41,400 bases of DNA, taken from positions 1-41,400 of the forward strand of contig NZ_PDUD01000065.1 in the NCBI RefSeq assembly GCF_002646595.1, in the 5' to 3' direction. Below the pieces are notes generated by a model. That model had not been told where the DNA came from and made no database searches. It saw only the letters and a program-made list of their open reading frames with translations. This DNA comes from Flavilitoribacter nigricans DSM 23189 = NBRC 102662 (GTDB lineage Bacteria; Bacteroidota; Bacteroidia; Chitinophagales; Saprospiraceae). Positions 17,899-24,999 of this stretch are shown here, one piece after another; position 1 is the stretch's first letter, and every line of letters begins with the position of its first letter. A program made the translations under genes and the position numbers.

Positions 17899-18678
17899 AT
17901 GAGACCGGATCTCCTGATCATCGTTTTAGTTCTTTTCCTTATCCTACTGACCTGGTGGATGTTCTTTCGAAAACCAAAAACCGACCTGGGGCAATTCCCT
18001 CCGGCCTGGCGGGACATTCTGCGAAAAAAAGTGGCCTTCTACCGGGACCTGACCGAGGCCGAACAGCAACGTTTTGAACGGGCCATCCAACAATTCTTCA
18101 AAGATGTAGACATCACGGGCGTGGAAATTACCCTTGACGATACCGACCGCCTGCTGGTAGCAGCCAGTGCGGTGATCCCGCTTTTTGGTTTTCCCGGCTG
18201 GCGCTATCATAATCTGAACGAGGTGCTGCTGTACGAGGGAACCTTCAACCACGACTACCAGACCGAGGGCAAGGAGCGCGATATCCTCGGCATGGTCGGC
18301 ACCGGCGCCATGCAGCGGATGATGATCCTTTCCCGCAAAGCGCTGCACGCCGGCTTTGAACAGGAAAACAGCAAGAAGAATGTCGGCATTCACGAATTCG
18401 TGCATTTGCTCGACAAAGCGGACGGCGCCACGGACGGCATTCCGGAGGTATTGATCGAGCGCCCCTTTGCCATCCCCTGGCTCAAGGAGATCCACGAAGA
18501 GATCCGGGAGATCAAGAACAACGACTCGGATATCAATCCCTACGGGGCGACCAATGAAGCCGAGTTTTTCAGTGTAGCCAGTGAGTACTTTTTCAAGCAA
18601 CCCGAGCTATTCCATAAAAATCATCCCGAACTGTTCGCTATGATGGAAAAGATCTTCCGGCAGGATTTGCTGGATTGA
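17899..18678 (+). CDS. MtfA-like zinc-dependent peptidase (M90 family)
   Basis: A 259-residue metallopeptidase starting at the ATG at 17899; a TTG 27 bases upstream is in frame but overlaps the likely promoter. Residues 5-23 form one membrane helix, which E. coli MtfA lacks, so the enzyme is probably membrane-anchored. The zinc motif HEFVH is at residues 165-169, and the downstream NEAEFFSVASEYFF block supplies the third ligand region of the family. VIPLFGFPGWRYHNLNEVLLY and ERDILGMVGTG are other family blocks. In enterobacteria MtfA binds the repressor Mlc; no Mlc or PTS gene is seen here, so that role should not be transferred. Confidence 0.87.
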   Translation: MRPDLLIIVLVLFLILLTWWMFFRKPKTDLGQFPPAWRDILRKKVAFYRDLTEAEQQRFERAIQQFFKDVDITGVEITLDDTDRLLVAASAVIPLFGFPGWRYHNLNEVLLYEGTFNHDYQTEGKERDILGMVGTGAMQRMMILSRKALHAGFEQENSKKNVGIHEFVHLLDKADGATDGIPEVLIERPFAIPWLKEIHEEIREIKNNDSDINPYGATNEAEFFSVASEYFFKQPELFHKNHPELFAMMEKIFRQDLLD

Positions 18679-18898
18679 TGCACTACAGCGTTTTTATGCT
18701 CGGAAGGCCGGCGTTTTCTCTTTTCGTTGCGGTTCTCCGTGAAATCTTGGTTAAGCCGGATTTTACCCTTATTTTTCTTTCACTTACTAACCTTGCTGCA
18801 TTTTGCGTACGGGACTGCAAGCCTGACTGTTTCCAGTCCGGACCTCAAAACGGCAATCCGCTCGTACAGGATGACAGAAAAAGCAAAGGCATTACCGT

Positions 18899-20620
18899 AT
18901 GAATGAAAAAAGAAGGCAGTTTCTCAGAAATTCCGGAGTAGTAACCACCGGCTTATCGCTTTTCCCCCGTCTGGGCTGGGCGGATCCCGCCGCTTCCGCA
19001 CCACGAAAGACCAAAGAAGTGATCAAGATGCTGACGGTCATCAATGACGAAAAAGTGCCGGGGCTGCTGGAAAAACAGATCGATCAGCCGGGAGACCGCT
19101 GGCACGGCGGTTTAAAGAACGTTTACGAGCTGCCCAATGAACACTCCACAACCTCCTTTATGGTGGTCTTGGGAGGGGCCTACGCTTCGCCTTCTTCCCA
19201 ATATTACCGATCGGCCGAGCTGGAACAACCGCTGGAGCGGGCCATCGAATGCCTGTTGCGGGTGCAACACGAGGACGGCACCATCGACCTGTACAGTACC
19301 AATTTTCACTCTACCCCGGATACGGCCTTCATCGTCAATTACCTGAGTCCGGTCTACGCCTGCCTCAAACGGATGGAACGCCCCGGATTGCGGGGATTTA
19401 TCGGTAAACTGGAAAACTTTTTTCAAAACGCGGCGGAGTGCCTGCGCAGCGGCGGGATCCACACTGCCAACCACCGCTGGGTGGTCAGTTCGGCCCTGGC
19501 CCGGGTCTTTTCCTTTTTTCCCGATGCCCGTTTGGTAGATCGCGTCAATGCGTGGTTGGGCGAAGGCATCGATATGGACCCGGACGGGCAGTACACCGAA
19601 CGCAGCGTCAGTATCTATTCTCCGATCTGCAATACGATGTTCCTGACCATCGGACGGTTGCTGGACCGGCCCGAACTGATGGACGTGGTGCGGCGCAACC
19701 TGAGCATGAGCCTGTATTATATTCATCCGGACGGCGAAGTGCTTACCGACGCCTCGGATCGTCAGGACCGGGCCTATACCGGATACGTCAAGGAATACTA
19801 CTATGCTTACCGCTATTTTGCCATCGTGGATCAGGATCCGCAGTTTGCTGCCGTTTGCGAACTGATCGAGGAGAAAATGCCGGAGCGCATTACCCATTTC
19901 CTGCCCGCTCTGCTGGAGTTGCCCATTTTTGAGAAAAAGATGCCCACGGCCGGCCGTATCCCGGATCAGTACGTCCGCCGATTTTCGCACTCGGGTATTC
20001 TCCGCATTCGTCGGGGCGATACCGACATTTCGGTGATTGAACGGAATCCGACTTTCCTGGCTTACCGGAAAGGCAGCGCCGTACTGCAATCCATGCGGCT
20101 GGGGGCTGCTTTCTTCGGCAAGGGACAGTTCGAATCCCAGGAAGCTGTTTTTGACACCAAGTCCGTTACCTTTAAATGGAGCGCTTCCGGTCCGTATTAC
20201 CAGCCGATCGCACCGGAGATCCGAACGGGAGAAAACGACTGGGAAACCTACAGCCGGGACGCCCGCGGGCAGAGCGAGATCCAGTACCAGGAAATGACCG
20301 TCACCATCACGGAAAACGAGGGCCGGGTAGAAGTGGAAGCCGAGATCACCGGCACCAAACACGTGCCGGTTGCCTGGGAGTTGAGTTTCCGAAAGGGCGG
20401 AACGCTCAGCGGCGTAACGGAAGATCCGCAGGTAGCGGATGCCTATTTTCTGGAAAGCGGCGAAGGGAGTTACCAGCTGGGGGAACATACGATCCGGTTC
20501 GGCCCGGGTGCGGTCACCCACAAATGGTCTCAGATGCGGGGTACCCTACCCAAACAAGAAGGGTATAGCGTGTACATCACCGGCTATACCCCTTTTAAAC
20601 ATAAGATCTATCTGGAATAA
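18899..20620 (+). CDS. Tat-exported alpha/alpha-toroid protein, possible polysaccharide lyase or glycosidase
   Basis: A 573-residue protein with a twin-arginine leader (KRRQFLRNSG at residues 4-13, hydrophobic part, cleavage near GWA-DP), so it is exported folded. Residues about 40-340 are helical with repeated aromatic and His/Asp patches (QHEDGTIDLYSTNFHSTPDTAF, GGIHTANHRWVVSSAL, YTERSVSIYSPICN), like a six-hairpin toroid. Residues about 360-573 look beta-rich (SGILRIRRGDTDISVIERN, VTITENEGRVEVEAEI), as in heparinase II/III-type or other polysaccharide lyases. I could not assign a catalytic set or a named PL/GH family. The nearby sulfatase and other exported genes fit a role in carbohydrate breakdown, as inference. 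Confidence 0.75.
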   Translation: MNEKRRQFLRNSGVVTTGLSLFPRLGWADPAASAPRKTKEVIKMLTVINDEKVPGLLEKQIDQPGDRWHGGLKNVYELPNEHSTTSFMVVLGGAYASPSSQYYRSAELEQPLERAIECLLRVQHEDGTIDLYSTNFHSTPDTAFIVNYLSPVYACLKRMERPGLRGFIGKLENFFQNAAECLRSGGIHTANHRWVVSSALARVFSFFPDARLVDRVNAWLGEGIDMDPDGQYTERSVSIYSPICNTMFLTIGRLLDRPELMDVVRRNLSMSLYYIHPDGEVLTDASDRQDRAYTGYVKEYYYAYRYFAIVDQDPQFAAVCELIEEKMPERITHFLPALLELPIFEKKMPTAGRIPDQYVRRFSHSGILRIRRGDTDISVIERNPTFLAYRKGSAVLQSMRLGAAFFGKGQFESQEAVFDTKSVTFKWSASGPYYQPIAPEIRTGENDWETYSRDARGQSEIQYQEMTVTITENEGRVEVEAEITGTKHVPVAWELSFRKGGTLSGVTEDPQVADAYFLESGEGSYQLGEHTIRFGPGAVTHKWSQMRGTLPKQEGYSVYITGYTPFKHKIYLE

Positions 20621-20621
20621 A

Positions 20622-20638
20622 CCGGAGGAGTACTCCGG
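20622..20638. terminator. Short hairpin between convergent genes
   Basis: CCGGAG (20622-20627) pairs with CTCCGG (20633-20638) directly after the stop at 20620 and just before the convergent gene end at 20643. It is short, and its only T-run is three bases on the minus strand. Confidence 0.35.
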
Positions 20639-20642
20639 CTGA

Positions 20643-21263
20643 TCAGGCCTCGATCGCTTCTTTTCTTTTTTTGAAAAACACTTTCCCAAACCGGCTGTAC
20701 CCACTGGCTTTGAAATCCGAAAAAGCCGGGTGCATGCGCAGGTAGGCCAGCATATCGTGGGAGAGGATCGTACTCTGATCCTGCAGACCGAGTTCGATGG
20801 CTCGTTGGAGACATTCAAAACCCTTCAGGGGTTGCTCCAGTACGGAATAGGCACAGGCCATGTGGAAAAACAATTCCGGATCGGTCGGCGCCAGCAGTTG
20901 GGCTTCTTCCAGATGTTCGAGCGCCAGATCCAATTCATATTCCTGCAGGTGCTTTTGGGCCGATCTTTTTAGTTTCAAATGGGGCTTTTCGGGCATGGAG
21001 CCGTAGGGGATGGCCACGTCCTCCGCTACCATTTTCCCGTCCCGGCTGAGGTCAAACACGACCTGCATGCCGTTTTTCACTTTGGTCGTCAGGATAAACC
21101 GTACCAATTCCCCGCCTTCCTGCACGGTGAAACAGTGATTGGTTCCCCAAAATGAACCCTTACGCGATACCAACTGGCCATTGACAAATACCGATTCCTG
21201 CCCCGACCAGCTATTATGCAATTCGATCAGAAATTTTCCCGAAACAATTTTTTGGTACTGCAT
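20643..21263 (-). CDS. Protein with N-terminal beta domain and C-terminal TPR-like repeats
   Basis: A 206-residue cytoplasmic protein from the ATG at 21263; a frame back to 21314 is open, but its extra residues look non-coding. Residues 1-85 look all-beta (KIVSGKFLIELHNSWSGQES, VFVNGQLVSRKGSFWGTNH), a pattern of ligand- or membrane-interacting beta-sandwich domains. Residues about 95-190 look like two or three TPR units (YELDLALEHLEEAQLLAPTD, PELFFHMACAYSVLEQPLKG, FECLQRAIELGL). There is no signal peptide. Convergent to the toroid gene. I did not recognise a named family; TPR architecture suggests a protein-interaction role. Confidence 0.7.
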   Translation of the reverse strand: MQYQKIVSGKFLIELHNSWSGQESVFVNGQLVSRKGSFWGTNHCFTVQEGGELVRFILTTKVKNGMQVVFDLSRDGKMVAEDVAIPYGSMPEKPHLKLKRSAQKHLQEYELDLALEHLEEAQLLAPTDPELFFHMACAYSVLEQPLKGFECLQRAIELGLQDQSTILSHDMLAYLRMHPAFSDFKASGYSRFGKVFFKKRKEAIEA

Positions 21264-21386
21264 AATTGGACGTTTTAGTGTTTTAGTCAATACTACCGGA
21301 TGATACATGCCCATCAGGAATTAAACTTGGAATTAATGTGCTTTTAGGCACAAAATGTGGGTAACAAAATGATCATTTCCCGGCTT

Positions 21387-21438
21387 AGCGTGCCGTAGGT
21401 ACGCCATGTAAAACCATATGGCGTACCTACGGCACGCT
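21387..21438. repeat. 21-bp perfect inverted repeat with a 10-base loop
   Basis: The left arm at 21387-21407 (beginning AGCGTGCCGTAGG) is the exact reverse complement of 21418-21438. The loop is GTAAAACCAT. The length and perfection suggest a dispersed palindromic (REP-like) element rather than a gene terminator; there is no flanking T-run. Confidence 0.85.
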
Positions 21439-21582
21439 GAATCTCCCGAATTATTTGACGGGCTACCTTTATCTCGTCCCTACGGAACTTTTAACCCCTG
21501 ATTCGCTTGATACGTCCCATAATACGGGAAATGCCTTTTTGCATAAAGCTTCTTCGATCAGTGCTAGGGAGTTTTGGATAAA

Positions 21583-21655
21583 AATGTTGAACGTGGAAAT
21601 GTTGTGACGTGGAAACGTTGGAACGTGGAAATGTGGAAACGTTGGAATGTTTGGA
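21583..21655 (+). repeat. Degenerate tandem repeat, unit about 16 bases (AACGTGGAAATGTTG type)
   Basis: Units such as AACGTGGAAATGTTG, GACGTGGAAACGTTG and AACGTGGAAATGTGG follow one another with small changes. A related stretch occurs on the opposite strand at 39210-39262. Confidence 0.7.
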
Positions 21656-21771
21656 GGGAGCGTTCATTGTCTGGGTCTGATCTTAAAAAGAATTGCTTAT
21701 AGGGACCCGAGTAATTGAACGCTTCCTCCGATGATTATTCGGATAATGGATCGGCGGAAATGGCCGGAGCC

Positions 21772-22059
21772 TTAGCCGCGGACGGGATCGACGTGTTCGC
21801 TCAGGAATTTCTCGGTTTTGGCATGTTCCACCTTATTGATGAAACGATCGGACTCGTGCTTGTCCCGAACGACCTTGGCCACTACGAAACAGGCGGTTAC
21901 GCTAAACAGATAGGACATGCCCAGAAAACCTTTTACTGCGAAGGCCGCTTCCAGCGTGACCAGACCTACTGCCATTCCGATAAAGGAGATGCAGAAGGCG
22001 ATCCAGGCCAGGGCGTAAAAAGCTTTGGTGTTGTTGTTCTCGTAAATGTAACTGCTCAT
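21772..22059 (-). CDS. YiaA/YiaB-type two-helix inner membrane protein
   Basis: A 95-residue protein with two strong membrane helices (about residues 14-35 and 42-62) separated by a short turn, matching the YiaAB two-helix domain. Family-like features are LVTLEAAFAVKGFLGMSYLFSV and the end of the second helix running into FVVAKVVRDK. The tail after residue 68 is charged. The function of the family is not established. It lies downstream of the methyltransferase gene on the same strand but is separated by a 212-base spacer with hairpins. Confidence 0.8.
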   Translation of the reverse strand: MSSYIYENNNTKAFYALAWIAFCISFIGMAVGLVTLEAAFAVKGFLGMSYLFSVTACFVVAKVVRDKHESDRFINKVEHAKTEKFLSEHVDPVRG

Positions 22060-22113
22060 GATAACCCGATTTTAGGAGATGAAAAAATGGTTTGCAGGCC
22101 GGGGGAGGCGCCA

Positions 22114-22147
22114 GGCCGCAAAGAGATCGTGATCACTCTTTACGGCC
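22114..22147. repeat. Imperfect hairpin upstream of the YiaAB gene
   Basis: GGCCG and AAAGAG (22114-22118, 22120-22125) pair with CTCTTT and CGGCC (22136-22141, 22143-22147) with one mismatch. It lies 55 bases upstream of the YiaAB start, with no T-run. It could be a leader structure or a terminator of the upstream transcript. Confidence 0.45.
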
Positions 22148-22271
22148 CTTAGCGTAATATGGTGGCCCGATCGGGGACCACGCCTATCAAAACAAACTAC
22201 AATGTCGGGTGATTTGGGTTTTAGGTCTTTATTTTTAGACCAAAGCTTAAGATCAATGGACGCCGACCGGT

Positions 22272-23240
22272 TTAACCGATCAGGCGCAAGGGGGAACAGC
22301 TGGCCTTTCTATCGTTGCCGAAAAGCGTCTCACTGATCAGGGCCAGATGGCTGGCATCCGTTCCGCAGCAACCGCCGAAAGCGCGCAGGTTGGGGCATTG
22401 CTGTCGCAATTTACCGTACCACTCTGCCAGTTCCGCGTGGTTGCCGGGATCAAGTTCGGTAGCTTCGTCGAGTTCGGCGTGGCTCCGGCAGGAAGCGTTG
22501 GCCCGAACCCCGCCCAGCCGCAGTAGCCAGGAACCGCCGCCTTCCATCTGACGGTAGAAATGCGACGGATGGGCACAGTTGATCATATAGTACAGTGGGT
22601 AAGCGCCCGTTTCCGTATCGATCCGGTAAATGGCCTCTTTCAAGGATTCTCCGCTGGGCAGATGCCCGTCCGTTTCCACGGTGAAGGAGATCACCACCGG
22701 TACATTCCAGGCTTTGGCCGCTTTGGCGATCCCCAGTCCTTCTTCCGTATAGTTGATCGTCATGGCGGTGATCAGGTCCGCATTCGCCTGTTTGAAAGCA
22801 TGGACCTGCAGGGCGTGGTATTCCTCGGCCTCCTGCACATTCATTGTCAGGCCGACCTGATACCCGTCACTGCGGGGCCCGATACAACCACTGATCAGGG
22901 TATCCTGCACCGTATCCTTATACGCCCACTGCAATTTGCGGAGTTGCCAGATGGACATATAATTGACGTCGATCAGTTCGGAGGGCGAATAGCCCATTTT
23001 GTACCCCCAGTCCAGATTGGCCCGCCAGGTGGCACTCTCTAGAATAAAGCCGGTGCTGTACTTGCGGGCCAGGTCCAGATACTGCCGGTAGTAAGACTGC
23101 AGCAGCAACTGGTAATGGGGTTTGTTCAGTAGTTCAAAGGCGGCAAAATGGGGCAGATCAATGTGGTAGTGGTAGATCAGGGTCGTTTCCAGGCCGCCGT
23201 CCGTGAGCCAGTATTGCTCAAATAACCTCTTCGTGCGCAT
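22272..23240 (-). CDS. Homocysteine S-methyltransferase family protein
   Basis: A 322-residue cytoplasmic TIM-barrel methyltransferase that, in its family, moves a methyl group from a donor such as S-methylmethionine or betaine to homocysteine. The zinc-binding cysteines are visible: C222 in INCAHP and C291/C292 in GGCCGTD. Substrate-region motifs are LTDGGLETTLI near the N-terminus and GFILESATWRANLDW. It could be a methionine-salvage enzyme or act on another thiol; the donor cannot be read from sequence. Its first codons overlap the end of the upstream hydroxylase gene by 23 bases, so the two are translationally coupled. Confidence 0.88.
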   Translation of the reverse strand: MRTKRLFEQYWLTDGGLETTLIYHYHIDLPHFAAFELLNKPHYQLLLQSYYRQYLDLARKYSTGFILESATWRANLDWGYKMGYSPSELIDVNYMSIWQLRKLQWAYKDTVQDTLISGCIGPRSDGYQVGLTMNVQEAEEYHALQVHAFKQANADLITAMTINYTEEGLGIAKAAKAWNVPVVISFTVETDGHLPSGESLKEAIYRIDTETGAYPLYYMINCAHPSHFYRQMEGGGSWLLRLGGVRANASCRSHAELDEATELDPGNHAELAEWYGKLRQQCPNLRAFGGCCGTDASHLALISETLFGNDRKASCSPLRLIG

Positions 23241-24024
23241 GGTTTTGGTTTTTTACGGTGTACGTTGAGTCGGGCTCCGAAATATCTTTGAAAGCGAGCA
23301 TTTCGCCGATCTTACCGGATGCGCCGTCGTAGAAACCGGTCTCATTCTCGAAGTTTTTCGGGTTGTAAAAAGTACCGAAGAGGATGTCAAATACCGACAG
23401 ATCGGAATAGTTATTCCGGTGAATGCCCCGGGCGTGGTGATAGGCGTGTGCCTCCGGGCGCTGCACGATGTAGCCGAGCCATTGCGGGGTCTTTATATTG
23501 GCGTGCTGGAAGATGGCCAGGAAGTTGGTCAGCAGCAATACCAGGGTGATCGCCTGCGGATCCAGACCGATAAGCAGGGCAAAACAGATGCTACCCAGTA
23601 GCGTAAAGCCGATCATATCCATCGGACTGAAGAAAAACGCCCCGTAGGTATCCAGCCGCTCCGCACTGTGGTGCATCTGGTGGAAGGTACGCCACAAAAA
23701 ATCGGACTGGTGCATGGCCCGGTGCCAGAGGTAAAGGCCAAATTCGTAGACCAGTACGCCGACTAAGGCGCCACCGACGGCTCCCAAACCGGACAGGTCC
23801 AGCAGGCGATAGTTTTCCAGAAAAGGATCGGTCAGCATCGGCAGGTAGGAAGACAGGTAAAAGAATACGGCAAAGGCGGTCAAGCCGCGCAGTTTCCAGC
23901 CGGGCACTTCGGGCAATTCTCTGGCGGGAAATACACTTTCCCAAATCATCAGGCCGGCGTACATGGCAATAACCGTCAGGGATAATGGGTCTAAAAGGAT
24001 CTCGATTGGGGTTGGCATGATCAA
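23218..24024 (-). CDS. Fatty acid hydroxylase / sterol desaturase superfamily protein
   Basis: A 268-residue integral membrane di-iron oxygenase. The histidine clusters that bind the di-iron centre are complete: HRAMH (101-105), HQMHH (115-119) and HAYHH (193-197). Membrane helices lie around 15-30, 47-64, 82-100 and 140-175. It probably hydroxylates or desaturates a lipid; the substrate may be a fatty acid, carotenoid or sterol-like lipid. The start may be 24024 or the second Met at 24018. The 3' end overlaps the methyltransferase gene by 23 bases in a different frame, an operon-like arrangement of two functions without an obvious biochemical link. Confidence 0.9.
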   Translation of the reverse strand: MIMPTPIEILLDPLSLTVIAMYAGLMIWESVFPARELPEVPGWKLRGLTAFAVFFYLSSYLPMLTDPFLENYRLLDLSGLGAVGGALVGVLVYEFGLYLWHRAMHQSDFLWRTFHQMHHSAERLDTYGAFFFSPMDMIGFTLLGSICFALLIGLDPQAITLVLLLTNFLAIFQHANIKTPQWLGYIVQRPEAHAYHHARGIHRNNYSDLSVFDILFGTFYNPKNFENETGFYDGASGKIGEMLAFKDISEPDSTYTVKNQNHAHEEVI

Positions 24025-24303
24025 GTATTTTTTATAAATGGATCAATTTGGTTGTCAACCCTATTGGCGTAAGTTTTTGCCTTACATCGTAAGTTCGGCC
24101 CCGGAAAGTTGTAAGTCCGGGAAACTTTTTCCGTAAAATCCGGCATTCCGGGGGTTCCGTAGAACGATTTCGGAGGTCGTATCGTTTTTCTGAAAAAATC
24201 CATGTTGATCGCCCATCCCTGATGAAACCGAATGCCCGATTGTAGCGGGCCGTTTTCCGCTAAATACCGGCCTTATTTTTTCCATTTCATCAATCAAAAC
24301 ACC

Positions 24304-24981
24304 ATGCCCGGAACGCACGAAAAACTGGATAATCCAGTATGGTCCGCCCTCAGTGAAACCCACTCGGAACATGCCCTCGTATTCGACCGCACCAGGTTTT
24401 ACCATCCCGACTACTGTCCCTTCGGAGGAATGGCTCCCGGTGGCGCAACTTCCACCGGCATGGATGCCTACGCGGACCTGATCGATCATTTCTATATAGT
24501 GGGTGATCACCCGCCAATCAGCAAGAAACTGGTTTTAAAAAAGGAATTGCTTACTCTCCAGATGATCCTGGAAAAACCCATTGAGCAGGAGATCCGGGAA
24601 ACGATCGTCCGGCTCGGTCCCGAACACCGGACCGCACTCATCCAGTTGATCAATTTGGTGCAACCCGGCTATTTCCGGTCCAAGACCTCCACGATGGGAA
24701 ATTACTTCGGCATTTTTAAGGAAGGAGCGCTGGTAGCCGTCACCGGCGAGCGCATGCGGATGGAAGGATATACGGAGGTCAGCGGCGTAGTTACCCATCC
24801 GGAGCATACCGGTCGGGGATACGCCCGGCAGCTTATTACCCGTACGGTACAGCATATTCAGGGAGAAGGGCAGATCCCTTTTTTGCATGTGGCTACAACC
24901 AATAGTCGGGCGATCGGGCTGTACGAAAGGCTGGGTTTCGAAGCCCGGCTACAGTTGAGTTTTTGGCAGTTGGGACAGTAA
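24304..24981 (+). CDS. GNAT family N-acetyltransferase (FR47-like)
   Basis: A 225-residue cytoplasmic protein; the ATG at 24304 is chosen over an open frame from 24232 because coding character begins there. The C-terminal half has the GNAT fold: GNYFGIFKEGALVAVTGERM, then EVSGVVTHPEHTGRGYARQL carrying the acetyl-CoA-binding R/Q-x-x-G-x-A type motif (TGRGYA), and HVATTNSRAIGLYERLGFEA, the typical end of the domain. The first 100 residues are helical and family-specific. The acceptor is unknown. The gene is divergent to the hydroxylase and ends 18 bases before the convergent TPR gene. Confidence 0.88.
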   Translation: MPGTHEKLDNPVWSALSETHSEHALVFDRTRFYHPDYCPFGGMAPGGATSTGMDAYADLIDHFYIVGDHPPISKKLVLKKELLTLQMILEKPIEQEIRETIVRLGPEHRTALIQLINLVQPGYFRSKTSTMGNYFGIFKEGALVAVTGERMRMEGYTEVSGVVTHPEHTGRGYARQLITRTVQHIQGEGQIPFLHVATTNSRAIGLYERLGFEARLQLSFWQLGQ

Positions 24982-24999
24982 GAAGCAATATCTACTCCA

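Larger units (their letters stand above)
21264..21771. other. Repeat-rich 508-base spacer without a gene
   Basis: No credible coding frame is seen. The stretch contains a 21-bp perfect inverted repeat (21387-21438) and a degenerate purine-rich repeat around 21583-21655; both are listed separately. Confidence 0.6.

Noticed and set aside
18675-18902. 75-codon plus-strand frame between the MtfA-like and Tat-exported genes
   Set aside because: It overlaps both neighbours by a few bases, has no clear start signal and its translation looks random; the spacer is better read as non-coding.
19112-20521. 469-codon minus-strand frame opposite the Tat-exported protein
   Set aside because: Antisense shadow without recognisable motifs; the plus-strand frame has a twin-arginine signal peptide and normal composition.
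22224-22241. Small GGTCT/AGACC hairpin downstream of the methyltransferase gene as a terminator
   Set aside because: Only a five-base stem without a T-run on the relevant strand; too weak to list.
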